A DNA stretch of 64,000 nucleotides from Thermanaerovibrio velox DSM 12556 (lineage in GTDB: Bacteria; Synergistota; Synergistia; Synergistales; Synergistaceae): assembly GCF_000237825.1 (NCBI RefSeq), contig NZ_CM001377.1:744001-808000 (forward strand), written 5' to 3'. Below the pieces are notes generated by a model. That model was not told the origin of the DNA, searched no databases, and saw only the letters and a list, made by a program, of their open reading frames with translations. Shown here piece after piece: positions 9,016-17,151 of the stretch. Each line of letters begins with the position of its first letter. Position 1 is the stretch's first letter. Made by a program: the position numbers and the translations under genes.

Positions 9016-9153
9016 AGCGCCTGATCCCCGCGTTAGTTTTAACGAGGGGATGACGAGGACGGGGTTTATCGATATTTCGGCGGATGCCCCGGGGTCCTGT
9101 GGGGGGCCCTGAATCGGGACCATAAATCCCCGGAGCAATCCGGGGGACAAAGG
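9016..9153 (+). ncRNA. glmS ribozyme (glucosamine-6-phosphate riboswitch)
   Basis: The leader of glmS matches the glmS self-cleaving ribozyme along its length. The cleavage site A|GCGCC lies at 9016/9017. The conserved core runs from GACGAGG at 9052 through GGGTTTATCGA and TTCGGCGG to TGCCCC at 9090. Stems fit the known fold: TCCCC (9025) pairs with GGGGA (9046), CGGGG with CCCCG, GTCC...GGGAC forms the next stem, and CCCCGGA-GCAA-TCCGGGG forms the last, followed by GGACAAAGG. In known members GlcN6P acts as the cleavage cofactor and the cut mRNA is degraded, lowering GlmS. Confidence 0.95.
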
Positions 9154-9204
9154 GTCTCGAACCCGCGTTTAGGTTGGTTTTTGATTGGAAGGAGAAATGA
9201 TCTT

Positions 9205-11031
9205 ATGTGCGGTGTGGTCGGGTATGTGGGGCCCCGCAATGCTGTTGGTGTGTTGCTTGACGGTCTTAGACGTTTGGAGTACCGGGGTTACGACTCAGCG
9301 GGGCTTGCGGTTCACGATGGTGTGAACATAAAGGTGGTTAAGGACGTTGGCAAGGTATCAGACCTCGCGTCCCGGGTGGAGGGCATGAATCTGGAGGGTG
9401 GACTTGGGGTTGGACATACCCGATGGGCCACCCACGGGGATGTGACCGGAGAGAACGCCCATCCGCACGTGGATTCGGATGGAAGGTTTGTGTTGGTGCA
9501 TAACGGCATAGTTGAGAACTACCTTGACATAAAGGACCAGCTTGAGCGGGAAGGGATTTCTTTCGTATCCCAGACGGACTCCGAGGTGATAGTTCAGCTC
9601 CTTTCCAAGATCTACAATGGGGACATGGTATCCAGCCTTGTGGAGATCCAGCGTCGTTTGGAGGGGTCATATGCGTTGGTGATCCTCAACAGGGAGGACC
9701 CCAATGGGTTTTACTGCGTGAGAAAGGGTTCTCCGTTGGTCCTTGGGGTAGCCGAGGTAGAGGGCTTGTGCGCCTCGGACGTGCCTCCTCTGCTTCCATT
9801 TACAAAAGATGTGATCTACATGGATGAGGGGGATATCGCGGAGGTTCGTGGGGGAGCTATCCGCCTTTGGGACAAGGATGGACGGCCTTTGGAGAGGGCG
9901 CCCCAGCGGGTTGACTGGGACGTTTCGATGTCGGAGAAGGACGGCTACCCTCACTACATGGCCAAGGAGATTCACGAACAGGGGGCGGTCTTGAGGTCTA
10001 CTTTAAAGGGCCGACTTCTGGAGGGTTCTGTTGACCTGGGAGATGGGGTTAACTGGACGCCGGATTTCCTTGGTTCCCTTAGACGCATTCACCTGGTGGC
10101 CTGTGGAACTTCCTACTACGCATGCCTTGTTGCAGAGCGGGTCCTTGAAAGGTGGACCACTTTGGACGTTAAGGTAGATATAGCTTCTGAGTACCGCTAT
10201 CGGGATGTCAGGATAGGAGCTGATACCCTGGCGGTGTTTGTGTCCCAGTCCGGGGAGACCGCAGATACCCTTGCAGCCCAGAGAAAGGTGAGGGCGATGG
10301 GTGGTCGTTGCCTTGGGATAACCAATGTGAGGGGGTCTACCCTTGCGAGGGAGGTGCACGATCTCCTTCTCTTGAAGGCCGGTCCTGAGATAGGTGTGGC
10401 GGCTACCAAGACCTTCATGGGGCAGCTTGGCGCTCTGTACCTCCTGGCCCTTAAGCTCGGCTGGGACAGGGGGGATTTAAACCCTGCTGAGGCGGAGCGG
10501 TTGGCTTCCATCCTGCTTAAGCTCCCCTATGAGGTTGAGAGGGTCCTTGAGCGGGAATCGGAGGTTAAGAAGGCGGCGGAGACTTTCTTTGGATTTGATA
10601 ACTTCTTGTTCCTGGGCAGGGGGTTCTCCTATCCTATAGCCATGGAGGGGGCCCTGAAGCTCAAGGAGATATCCTACGTTCACGCGGAGGCCTATGCGGC
10701 AGGGGAGATGAAGCACGGCCCGATAGCCCTGCTGGAGCCCAATGTGCCGGTCATGGTGGTGATCCCCAAGGACGGGTTATACGAGAAGACCTTGTCCAAC
10801 GTCCAGGAGGCCAGGGCGAGGCGCTCCCCCGTGGTTGCGGTGGCTTCGGATGGAGATGACCTTATATGCCAGATGGCGGACACGGTGATCAGAATACCAA
10901 GGTGTGATGAGTGTTTCTCCCCGTTCCTCTCCGTGATACCGCTTCAGATGTTCGCCTATCACGTGGCCCTCCTGAGGGGGCGGGAGATAGACCAGCCTAG
11001 AAATTTGGCCAAGAGCGTTACGGTGGAGTAG
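9205..11031 (+). CDS. glmS: glucosamine-fructose-6-phosphate aminotransferase (isomerising)
   Basis: Forms glucosamine-6-phosphate from fructose-6-phosphate and glutamine. The start is ATG at 9205 because the N-terminal cysteine right after Met (MCGVVGYVG) is the catalytic nucleophile of the class II amidotransferase; GGAAGGAGAA lies 9 bases upstream. Residues 1-230 are the glutaminase domain with HTRWATHG near 71, and residues 280-608 hold two SIS sugar-isomerase domains with CGTSYYA and SQSGETADT. The C-terminus KSVTVE is the canonical ending. Controlled by the ribozyme in its leader. Confidence 0.98.
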   Translation: MCGVVGYVGPRNAVGVLLDGLRRLEYRGYDSAGLAVHDGVNIKVVKDVGKVSDLASRVEGMNLEGGLGVGHTRWATHGDVTGENAHPHVDSDGRFVLVHNGIVENYLDIKDQLEREGISFVSQTDSEVIVQLLSKIYNGDMVSSLVEIQRRLEGSYALVILNREDPNGFYCVRKGSPLVLGVAEVEGLCASDVPPLLPFTKDVIYMDEGDIAEVRGGAIRLWDKDGRPLERAPQRVDWDVSMSEKDGYPHYMAKEIHEQGAVLRSTLKGRLLEGSVDLGDGVNWTPDFLGSLRRIHLVACGTSYYACLVAERVLERWTTLDVKVDIASEYRYRDVRIGADTLAVFVSQSGETADTLAAQRKVRAMGGRCLGITNVRGSTLAREVHDLLLLKAGPEIGVAATKTFMGQLGALYLLALKLGWDRGDLNPAEAERLASILLKLPYEVERVLERESEVKKAAETFFGFDNFLFLGRGFSYPIAMEGALKLKEISYVHAEAYAAGEMKHGPIALLEPNVPVMVVIPKDGLYEKTLSNVQEARARRSPVVAVASDGDDLICQMADTVIRIPRCDECFSPFLSVIPLQMFAYHVALLRGREIDQPRNLAKSVTVE

Positions 11032-11055
11032 TGGCGGTCTAGGGAAGAAAGCATC

Positions 11056-11082
11056 GGAGGGGGTCTTTAAGAGACCCCCTCC
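11056..11082. terminator. hairpin between convergent genes glmS and the exported-protein gene
   Basis: An 11-base-pair perfect stem (GGAGGGGGTCT / AGACCCCCTCC) with a 5-base loop sits between convergent genes. The following T-tract is weak on both strands, so termination by this hairpin is likely but not certain. Confidence 0.6.
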
Positions 11083-11103
11083 AGCCTTATTCCGGGTATT
11101 TGC

Positions 11104-12237
11104 TTAATCCCCTTGTGATTGTGATGTATCGGATTTAAGGGGTTCGTCATAGGTGGGGAAGTATATCCTTAGATGTGTAAGTCCCTTGAGCGCATGGTCA
11201 TCCTTCCCCACCGCTACCGGTAGCTTTTGCCATGGGCCGCCTTGGATCCTGCACAAGACCAGAGGCCTCCTGCCGTAGGTGGACCAGAGGTCCCATAGGG
11301 ACTCTGAGGAGGCGGGGCCTGGGACCAAACCCCCGAGGAACAGGGGCGGGGTTCCCCCCATGGGGGATCTGCCGTCCTCTGGGGCGATGACCATCCATTG
11401 CGTCATGTTCCAAAGGTTTAACATCTCCGGGGACCGGGAGTGTTCCCAGGGGATGATTTGGAACCCTCCTATTTCCCCGTTTGGGGAGGTGCTTATGTCG
11501 ATTACGCCTGGGTGGTTTGCCCTTATCCTTCCCACGTCTTGAAACAGGGTTCCTTCGAAACGGCCTACGCCTTCAACCGGTCGCAACACCCTGCCTATTA
11601 CCTCGGTCCTGTAAGACGAGTAATAGGCCATCACCCTTCCCCCGGGCCGGTTTTCGATCTCCACCAAGTAGGGTACGGAGTCTTTGGTTACCTTTATTAC
11701 GAGTGAATCCCCCGGTTTAGGTATTCTAGACTCCGAGAGGGGGGCTTCAGTTCCGTCCTCACCTCTGACCATTACCGGGTTGCCCACCGCTGGGGCCCAT
11801 GCACCGAACATGCCTTCTCCTGCGGGGCTATCTATCACTATGCTGGCGCCGGGGCCTGCGGCGGGGGCTATGGTCTTTAGGGGCGTTATGCTCATGGTCC
11901 TGCCTCTGCCCTTGTCGATCCCTATCAGCAGGTGGATCGCGTTAACCGCGGATGCCGCTACGGTGCCTGGTTTACCCCATTTTGTGGCGGTGTAGGAGGG
12001 CCAACGGGTCTTATCCGGAAGGGCTACCACCTTGCCGACCGTCTTAGTGCTGCCGTTGGGCAGGTTGACCGACACATCCTTCCCCTCAACCAATGGGACA
12101 GTTATGCAGAACAACAGCGCCTCCGTTTCTTCGGCGCGGCTCTTTGATGGTATGGCTAGGGTTGGGATGAGCGAAAAGAGCACAGCGAGAAGGGCGTATG
12201 CTCTTATCAAGGTTGAACGCAACGTGCCGGAAAGCAT
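11104..12237 (-). CDS. exported protein of unknown function
   Basis: I do not recognise a named family. The 377 residues begin with a signal peptide (basic start, hydrophobic LLAVLFSLIPTLAI, cleavage probably near SRA-EE at 35), so the protein is exported. The mature part is beta-rich. A block near residues 217-265 (GRVLRPVEGVGRFEGTL, then IRANHPGVI and GGFQIIP) looks like the conserved core and I vaguely recall it from uncharacterised clostridial proteins. The ATG has GAGGAGAT 9 bases upstream. It lies downstream of the response regulator on the same strand, with a weak hairpin between them. Confidence 0.6.
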   Translation of the reverse strand: MLSGTLRSTLIRAYALLAVLFSLIPTLAIPSKSRAEETEALLFCITVPLVEGKDVSVNLPNGSTKTVGKVVALPDKTRWPSYTATKWGKPGTVAASAVNAIHLLIGIDKGRGRTMSITPLKTIAPAAGPGASIVIDSPAGEGMFGAWAPAVGNPVMVRGEDGTEAPLSESRIPKPGDSLVIKVTKDSVPYLVEIENRPGGRVMAYYSSYRTEVIGRVLRPVEGVGRFEGTLFQDVGRIRANHPGVIDISTSPNGEIGGFQIIPWEHSRSPEMLNLWNMTQWMVIAPEDGRSPMGGTPPLFLGGLVPGPASSESLWDLWSTYGRRPLVLCRIQGGPWQKLPVAVGKDDHALKGLTHLRIYFPTYDEPLKSDTSQSQGD

Positions 12238-12269
12238 ATGGTGAGATCTCCTCTCTGAAAAAGTGAAGT

Positions 12270-12297
12270 AAAAAATTGGGGTTTCCCTACAGGGAAA
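12270..12297 (-). terminator. possible terminator after the response regulator
   Basis: On the minus strand TTTCCC-TGTA-GGGAAA overlaps the stop codon and is followed, after CCCCAA, by six T. The gap before the T-run makes it a weak terminator. Confidence 0.35.
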
Positions 12298-13108
12298 GAT
12301 GTCTCCTTACCTTGTCTTTAACCACCTCTGGCTTGAATGGTTTCACGATGAAGTCGTTAGCCCCAGATTTCAACGCCTTCACGAGCCTGGGCTTATCTCC
12401 GTAGCTGGACACGACTATTATGGGGCGCTTGGAGGTGGAAGGGTTTCCCCTGAATCGGCTTATCAGGGCGAAGCCATCCATCCCTGGCATTATAAGGTCG
12501 GTTATGAGGAGATCTGGTGCGGATGATAGAAAGATGTTGTATGCCTCATTTCCGTTTGAGGCCTCCATCACGTTGAGCCCCATCTCGAGGAGGATGTGTT
12601 TAAGACCGTTCCTTATTATGGAGGCGTCGTCCACCACCAGGACCGACTTTGAGGTTTCTGGGGTGTTCGCGGTCTGCTGGGGTTGTGCGTTCCCTTGACC
12701 TGGGGATGGTTGAGGGTTACTCGAAGATAGACCAAGGGCCTGCCTTAGCTGGGTATCCGTAGGGGTGATGGGCAGGACGTCTGAACATCCCATGGAACGT
12801 CCCATCAGGCGTATCTTCATCTTGTCCCACTGGTCATGAAGGCCCAGTATCTTGCAGGTGTTCCCTCCTGGTAGGTTCTTCACCACCTGAAGCACGCTCT
12901 TCAGCTCTTCGGGAGCCGCGTGTTCCAACGAGAAGACAAGAGCAACTATCCCTTGGTTGTCAATGGATACCGTCATGGAAGGAAAATCTTGAAAGGATAG
13001 CACGGGGTGCCCCATGGCGGATATCATCGACTCCAACAGGATCTTTACCTTCGATAGTTCATCGGGGAGAACTATGGCTACCAAACCGTTAAGACCTTCC
13101 AGGTTCAT
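12287..13108 (-). CDS. response regulator with degenerate N-terminal receiver
   Basis: The C-terminal half (about residues 153-273) is a complete CheY-like receiver: VLVVDD, the phospho-acceptor aspartate in ITDLIMPGMDG, the switch serine in IVVSSYG and the lysine in FIVKPFKP. The N-terminal 125 residues (AIVLPDELSKVKILLES onwards) have the length and hydrophobic strand pattern of a second receiver but lack the acidic pocket and phospho-acceptor Asp. The two are joined by a Pro/Gln/Asn-rich linker. No output domain is present, so it should act through protein contacts. No histidine kinase is nearby. ATG start with TAGGGAGGT upstream. Confidence 0.8.
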   Translation of the reverse strand: MNLEGLNGLVAIVLPDELSKVKILLESMISAMGHPVLSFQDFPSMTVSIDNQGIVALVFSLEHAAPEELKSVLQVVKNLPGGNTCKILGLHDQWDKMKIRLMGRSMGCSDVLPITPTDTQLRQALGLSSSNPQPSPGQGNAQPQQTANTPETSKSVLVVDDASIIRNGLKHILLEMGLNVMEASNGNEAYNIFLSSAPDLLITDLIMPGMDGFALISRFRGNPSTSKRPIIVVSSYGDKPRLVKALKSGANDFIVKPFKPEVVKDKVRRHLSL

Positions 13109-13280
13109 CTTACCTCCCTATAGCCCTACAGTATTTAGCCCTAGGGCCACAGGGACAGTTTAGCAGAATCCCCATGGGGTTGGTAAAGGTCTTAATCTTT
13201 AAAAAGCCTGAAGGTATGTGTTAATGTACATATATTAAAATTTATTTTTATGAACCATACTTTAGTTTCCATACATCTCC

Positions 13281-13706
13281 TTACCCCTTTTGTGTAGAGC
13301 AATCTCGGCATAGCCCATAGACAAATAGCTCGAATCGGGTTACCATAGCCCCTCCGTGGGGCACTAGTGTTAGGGAGATGTCGCCGCCAATGTGCTCAAG
13401 GTCCCAGAGCTTCCCGCAGCTTTCGCAAAGGAAGTGCCCATGGCTTGCCACGTTGGGGTCGAAGTACATCCGCTTATCGTCTATGGAGAGGATCTTTACC
13501 AGATTTGCCTTGGCCATCATCTTGAGGGTCCCATAGATGGTGGCTATGGATATGGACGGATACTCTTCCTTCACTTCGTTGAATATGGCGTCCGCAGAGG
13601 GATGGTCTGTCCGGGCCTCCATGGCCCTTAGTATGGCGATCCTCTGATTAGTTATCTTCCCTCCAGCTTCTCGTAGCCTTTCGATGCCCTCCTCTACGGT
13701 CCACAC
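13281..13706 (-). CDS. Fur-family transcriptional regulator (PerR/Fur-like)
   Basis: Winged-helix metal-dependent repressor of 141 residues. The recognition-helix region reads TNQRIAILRAM...HPSADAIFNEV...ISIATIYGTLKMM, followed by the metal-binding HGHFLCESCGKLWD and a second CxxC (CRDC) near the C-terminus for structural zinc. It cannot be assigned to Fur, PerR or Zur from sequence. I chose GTG at 13706 because AGGAGG lies 7 bases upstream on the minus strand; the longer frame from 13742 would bury that site. A promoter and a small dyad lie upstream. Confidence 0.88.
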   Translation of the reverse strand: MWTVEEGIERLREAGGKITNQRIAILRAMEARTDHPSADAIFNEVKEEYPSISIATIYGTLKMMAKANLVKILSIDDKRMYFDPNVASHGHFLCESCGKLWDLEHIGGDISLTLVPHGGAMVTRFELFVYGLCRDCSTQKG

Positions 13707-13732
13707 GGTCCTTCCTCCTGATTGGTAATAGT

Positions 13733-13742
13733 TTGAAATCAA
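13733..13742. promoter_or_regulatory. possible operator dyad in front of the Fur-family gene
   Basis: TTGA-AA-TCAA, flanked by TAAT and ATTA, lies just downstream of the predicted -10 at the likely transcript start. It could be an autoregulatory site for the Fur-family protein. It does not match the Bacillus PerR or Fur box precisely. Confidence 0.25.
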
Positions 13743-13747
13743 TTTAC

Positions 13748-13776
13748 ATTATATTTCCCATCGCAGTGATTGAAAA
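13748..13776 (-). promoter_or_regulatory. promoter of the Fur-family gene
   Basis: On the minus strand TTTTCA, 17 bases, perfect TATAAT, about 40 bases before the chosen GTG start. Confidence 0.6.
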
Positions 13777-13815
13777 GGGGGCTGTGCCCTTTTGCCGCAT
13801 CCCCATCGGGTGCCC

Positions 13816-13844
13816 TTGAAGGGCTGCCCTTTAAGGGATATAAT
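13816..13844 (+). promoter_or_regulatory. promoter of tRNA-Gln
   Basis: TTGAAG, 17 bases, perfect TATAAT; the -10 ends 11 bases before the mature tRNA. Confidence 0.7.
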
Positions 13845-13855
13845 CTAGGATCGAT

Positions 13856-13930
13856 TGGGGTGTAGCCAAGTGGTAAGGCAGCGGACTTTGGATCCGCCAT
13901 TCGATGGTTCGAATCCATCCACCCCAGCCA
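13856..13930 (+). tRNA. tRNA-Gln (TTG anticodon)
   Basis: A full cloverleaf: acceptor TGGGGTG pairs with CACCCCA, the anticodon loop is CTTTGGA with anticodon TTG, GGTTCGAATCC forms the T arm, discriminator G, and CCA is encoded. It has its own promoter and a hairpin terminator. Confidence 0.95.
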
Positions 13931-13941
13931 TCGGATTTAGT

Positions 13942-13970
13942 GGGGAGCCTGTGGGCTTCCCTTATTTGTT
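13942..13970 (+). terminator. terminator after tRNA-Gln
   Basis: GGGGAGCC-TGTG-GGCTTCCC, an 8-pair stem with one G-T pair, followed by TTATTTGTT. Confidence 0.6.
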
Positions 13971-14004
13971 GCGGTCTTGAGAGTTTTAGAACTCGCGAGA
14001 GAGG

Positions 14005-15390
14005 GTGGATCCTTTGAGTGCTGGCTTGGTGGGTGGCCTGGTTTTAGCAGCTGGCAAGGGGACGAGGCTTAAGAGCAGCACGCCCAAGGCTCTCTTCCCG
14101 ATCCTTGGTGAGCCCCTGGTTTACTATCCCCTTAGGGCCATGGAGGAGAGCGGCGTTTCCGCCATGTGCGTGGTGGTGGGCCATGAAGGGGAGGCGGTGG
14201 CGTCCTGCGTTAGGGATTTGGGTTTCGAGGCCTCCGTTGCCTTTCAGTCTCCCATGCTTGGTACGGCCCATGCGGTCATGTGTGCCAGGGATTGGTGGAA
14301 GGAGCTTAAGCATCTCCTGGTTTTGCCTGTGGATGCCCCCATGTTGTCGGGGGAGACTTTAAGGGGCTTGATCGACAGTCATCTATCCCAGGGTAACTTG
14401 TGTACCCTCCTTGCCTTTGAGGCGGGGGACCCTTCTGGATATGGAAGGGTGATACGCTCTGGAGGGGCGGTCCGCATCGTGGAGGAGAAGGATGCCTCTC
14501 CGGAGGAGAAAGCGGTGAGGCTTTGTAACGGCGGGGTATATGTGTTCGATGTGGAGGCCCTGGATGGGGTGTTGGAGAGGCTGGATAATAGAAATGCCCA
14601 AGGGGAGTACTACCTCCCGGATGCGGTTTCGCTGTTATCTCAGATGGGATCCATCGGGGTCTTGTCCGTTTGTGAGGATGAGCTTCGGGGTATAAACGAT
14701 CCCTTGCAGTACGCTCAGCTGTCTGAGCTGTTGAGGCTTAGGGTACTCACTCGTTGGTTGTCGTTGGGGCTTAAGTGTTTGGACCTCAACTCCGTGTGGA
14801 TAGGCCCCCGGGTTGAGATCGGCCATGACGTCTGGATAGAGCAGGGGGTTACGGTCATAGGAAGGTCTCGCATAGGAGACTCCTGTCGTATAGGGGCCAT
14901 GTCATGGCTTAACCACGTGGAGATGGGGAGCCGATGCCGGGTCTTGGGCAACGTGAGGATGGAGTCTTCAAAGCTAGGCGATGGGGTGCAGGTGGGGCCG
15001 TTTGCTTTTCTTAGGGATGGGGTTATTATGGAAGACGGTTCCCTGGCGGGCCGTTTTGTTGAGATAAAGAAGAGCCGGATTGGTGAGGGCAGCAAGGTGC
15101 CTCACCTGTCCTATGTTGGGGATGCTTCAATAGGCAGGGATACCAATATAGGGGCTGGCGCCATAACTTGCAACTACGACGGGGTATCAAAGAACCCTAC
15201 GATCATAGGGGACAACTGTTTCATTGGCAGCGATACCATGTTGGTTGCGCCGGTCAGCGTGGGGGATGGGGCTACGACTGCTGCTGGTTCCGTGATAACC
15301 CAGGACGTGCCTGCTGGTTCTCTGGGGGTTGCCAGGGCAAGGCAGAGGAACGTGGAGGGATGGAGCCGGCGGAGGCATAAAAAAGATTGA
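14005..15390 (+). CDS. glmU: bifunctional UDP-GlcNAc pyrophosphorylase / GlcN1P acetyltransferase
   Basis: Acetylates glucosamine-1-phosphate and joins it to UTP to give UDP-GlcNAc. The N-terminal uridyltransferase starts with LVLAAGKGTRLKSSTPKAL and has NGGVYVFD near 172. From about residue 250 the sequence becomes the hexapeptide-repeat left-handed beta-helix, with the acetyltransferase loop GAGAITCNYDGVSKNPTIIG near 386. Length 461 is normal. GTG at 14005 is the first start; TTG at 14014, nine bases on with GAGGGTGG before it, is an equally good alternative. It follows glmM and glmS within 7 kb and heads the glmU-prs-rplY-pth-mfd run seen in many bacteria. Confidence 0.97.
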   Translation: MDPLSAGLVGGLVLAAGKGTRLKSSTPKALFPILGEPLVYYPLRAMEESGVSAMCVVVGHEGEAVASCVRDLGFEASVAFQSPMLGTAHAVMCARDWWKELKHLLVLPVDAPMLSGETLRGLIDSHLSQGNLCTLLAFEAGDPSGYGRVIRSGGAVRIVEEKDASPEEKAVRLCNGGVYVFDVEALDGVLERLDNRNAQGEYYLPDAVSLLSQMGSIGVLSVCEDELRGINDPLQYAQLSELLRLRVLTRWLSLGLKCLDLNSVWIGPRVEIGHDVWIEQGVTVIGRSRIGDSCRIGAMSWLNHVEMGSRCRVLGNVRMESSKLGDGVQVGPFAFLRDGVIMEDGSLAGRFVEIKKSRIGEGSKVPHLSYVGDASIGRDTNIGAGAITCNYDGVSKNPTIIGDNCFIGSDTMLVAPVSVGDGATTAAGSVITQDVPAGSLGVARARQRNVEGWSRRRHKKD

Positions 15391-15406
15391 GGAAGGGTGT
15401 TGTGTG

Positions 15407-16391
15407 ATGACGGCGGGGCTCAAGGAGATAAAGGTTTTGTCCGGCAGCTCGCATCCCCAGTTTGCGGAGAGCATATGCATGAATCTGGGGGTGCCCCTTG
15501 CGGCTTGTAAGCTCTTCAGGTTCTCCGATGGTGAAATAGGGGTTTCCATTGAGGAGAGCGTGGAGGGGGGCGGACGTTTACGTGGTGCAGCCCACCTGTA
15601 ACCCGGTCAACGAGAACCTTATGGAGTTGTTGGTGATGGTAGATGCCCTTGCCAGGGCGTCTGCTTACAGGATAAACGTGGTGACCCCTTATTTTGGTTA
15701 CGCCAGGCAGGACAGGAAAACTCGCTCCAGGGAGCCCATCACCGCAAAGCTCGTGGCCAACCTGCTCAGCGTAGCAGGTACCGACAGGATGATAGCTGCG
15801 GACCTTCATGCCGGTCAGATACAGGGTTTCTTCGATATACCGGTTGACCATCTCACCGGGATACCCCTTCTGGCCTCCTATTTCAAAAGGACCTTGAAGG
15901 ATGACATAGAATCCGGAGAGGTAGTGGTTGTATCCCCGGATATCGGTGGTGTGGTGAGGGCCCGTAACTTTGCGGGGCATCTTAACGCGGACCTGGCCAT
16001 AGTGGACAAGCGCAGGTCCCATGAGGTGGCCAACTTCTGCGAGGTCATGGAGATAATCGGGGACGTCAAGGGCAAGGTGGCCATACTGGTTGACGACATA
16101 GTTGACACCGCTGGGACGTTGGTGAACGCAGCCAGCGCCCTTATGGACAAGGGGGCCAGGAGGGTCTTGGCCTGTGCTACCCATGGGGTTCTGTCCGGTC
16201 CCGCGGTTGACAGGGTGCGGTCCTCCGTCATAGAGGAACTGGTGCTCACCGACACCATACCCATGAGCCAGGACAAGTTGTGTGATAAAATAACTACCCT
16301 GTCGATAGCGCCGCTTTTTGCGGAGGCCATAAGGCGTATACATTCGGATCACTCTGTGAGCATACTTTTTCATCAGCGCCCATCGCGCTGA
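15407..16391 (+). CDS. prs: ribose-phosphate pyrophosphokinase, interrupted by a +1 frameshift
   Basis: Makes PRPP from ribose-5-phosphate and ATP. The N-terminal part ([36 protein letters not shown]) and the C-terminal part ([27 protein letters not shown], the PRPP loop [10 protein letters not shown]) are in different frames. Dropping one G from the G6 run at 15565-15570 joins them as SVEGADVYVV, exactly as in family members, giving 327 residues. ATG at 15407 has GGAAGGG 9 bases upstream. Prs is normally essential, so a sequencing error is the simplest explanation. Gene order glmU-prs-rplY-pth is conserved in many bacteria. Confidence 0.93.
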
Positions 16392-16489
16392 GGCGTCCTA
16401 AAAACTTAAAAAAGTTCGTAGTGGCCGCGGGGCTGATGTGTTTGTCCTGATTGGGCCCCGGGGATCTGCGTCAGAGGAGGATGAAGGAT

Positions 16490-17134
16490 ATGAGGGAAAG
16501 GGTAAAAGTGCAGTTTCACGATAGGGAGGGGCTTGGTAAGGGGGCCTGCAGGAAGCTTCGTAGCAAGGGGATGATCCCGGCGGTCGTCTACGGTCCTTCC
16601 TATGAGGGTGGTAAGGCGGGGTACGTTAGTGCCAAAGAGGTTCAGCCGGTGTGTGCCAGTGAGAGTTGGGAGACTACGGTGATCGAGCTGGCGATCGGCG
16701 GGAACCAGGAGATGGCGCTAATAAAGGAGATCCAGCGTCATCCCCTCTCCCGGGACCTGGTGCATCTGGACTTCCTCCAGATGGTCAAGGATCACAAGGT
16801 TAGGGTGCAGATCCCGGTGCATCTCCATGGCAAAGATGTGTGTGCTGGGGTTAAGCAGGGGGGAATCCTTGAGCAGTACCACTACGAGCTGGTGGCGGAG
16901 GTGTTCCCCGAGGATATCCCGGAGCGGGTGGATATAGATGTGAGGTCCTTGGAGATGGGCAAGGAAGTTCGTATCTCGGACCTTGAGTTCGGTCCTAAGG
17001 TTCACTGGGTCTTGCCGCAGGACACGGTGGTGGTGGCGGTTTCCTCTCCAGAGGAGGAGTCCGAGGCTGCTGAGGGTGAACCCCGTGAGGTTGAAGTCAT
17101 GGCCAAGGGTAAGGCCAAGAAGGGCGGAGAGTAG
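16490..17134 (+). CDS. rplY: 50S ribosomal protein bL25 (Ctc/TL5 form)
   Basis: Binds 5S rRNA. The N-terminal bL25 fold (GKGACRKLRSKGMIPAVVYG) is followed by the TL5 beta domain (PVHLHGKDVCAGVKQGGILE near 113) and a charged, lysine-rich tail, as in the long Ctc form. I chose ATG at 16490, 9 bases after AGAGGAGG; an ATG at 16481 touches that site and a TTG at 16451 precedes it. 214 residues. Confidence 0.94.
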   Translation: MRERVKVQFHDREGLGKGACRKLRSKGMIPAVVYGPSYEGGKAGYVSAKEVQPVCASESWETTVIELAIGGNQEMALIKEIQRHPLSRDLVHLDFLQMVKDHKVRVQIPVHLHGKDVCAGVKQGGILEQYHYELVAEVFPEDIPERVDIDVRSLEMGKEVRISDLEFGPKVHWVLPQDTVVVAVSSPEEESEAAEGEPREVEVMAKGKAKKGGE

Positions 17135-17151
17135 GGGTTTAGCGGCGGATC

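Noticed and set aside
15549-15601. Programmed frameshifting in prs, by analogy with prfB or dnaX.
   Set aside because: There is no stimulatory stop, Shine-Dalgarno-like element or slippery heptamer, and the same kind of one-base excess occurs in five other genes, so sequencing error is simpler.
15516-16373. A 285-codon minus-strand frame opposite prs.
   Set aside because: It is an antisense shadow of conserved PRPP synthetase codons.
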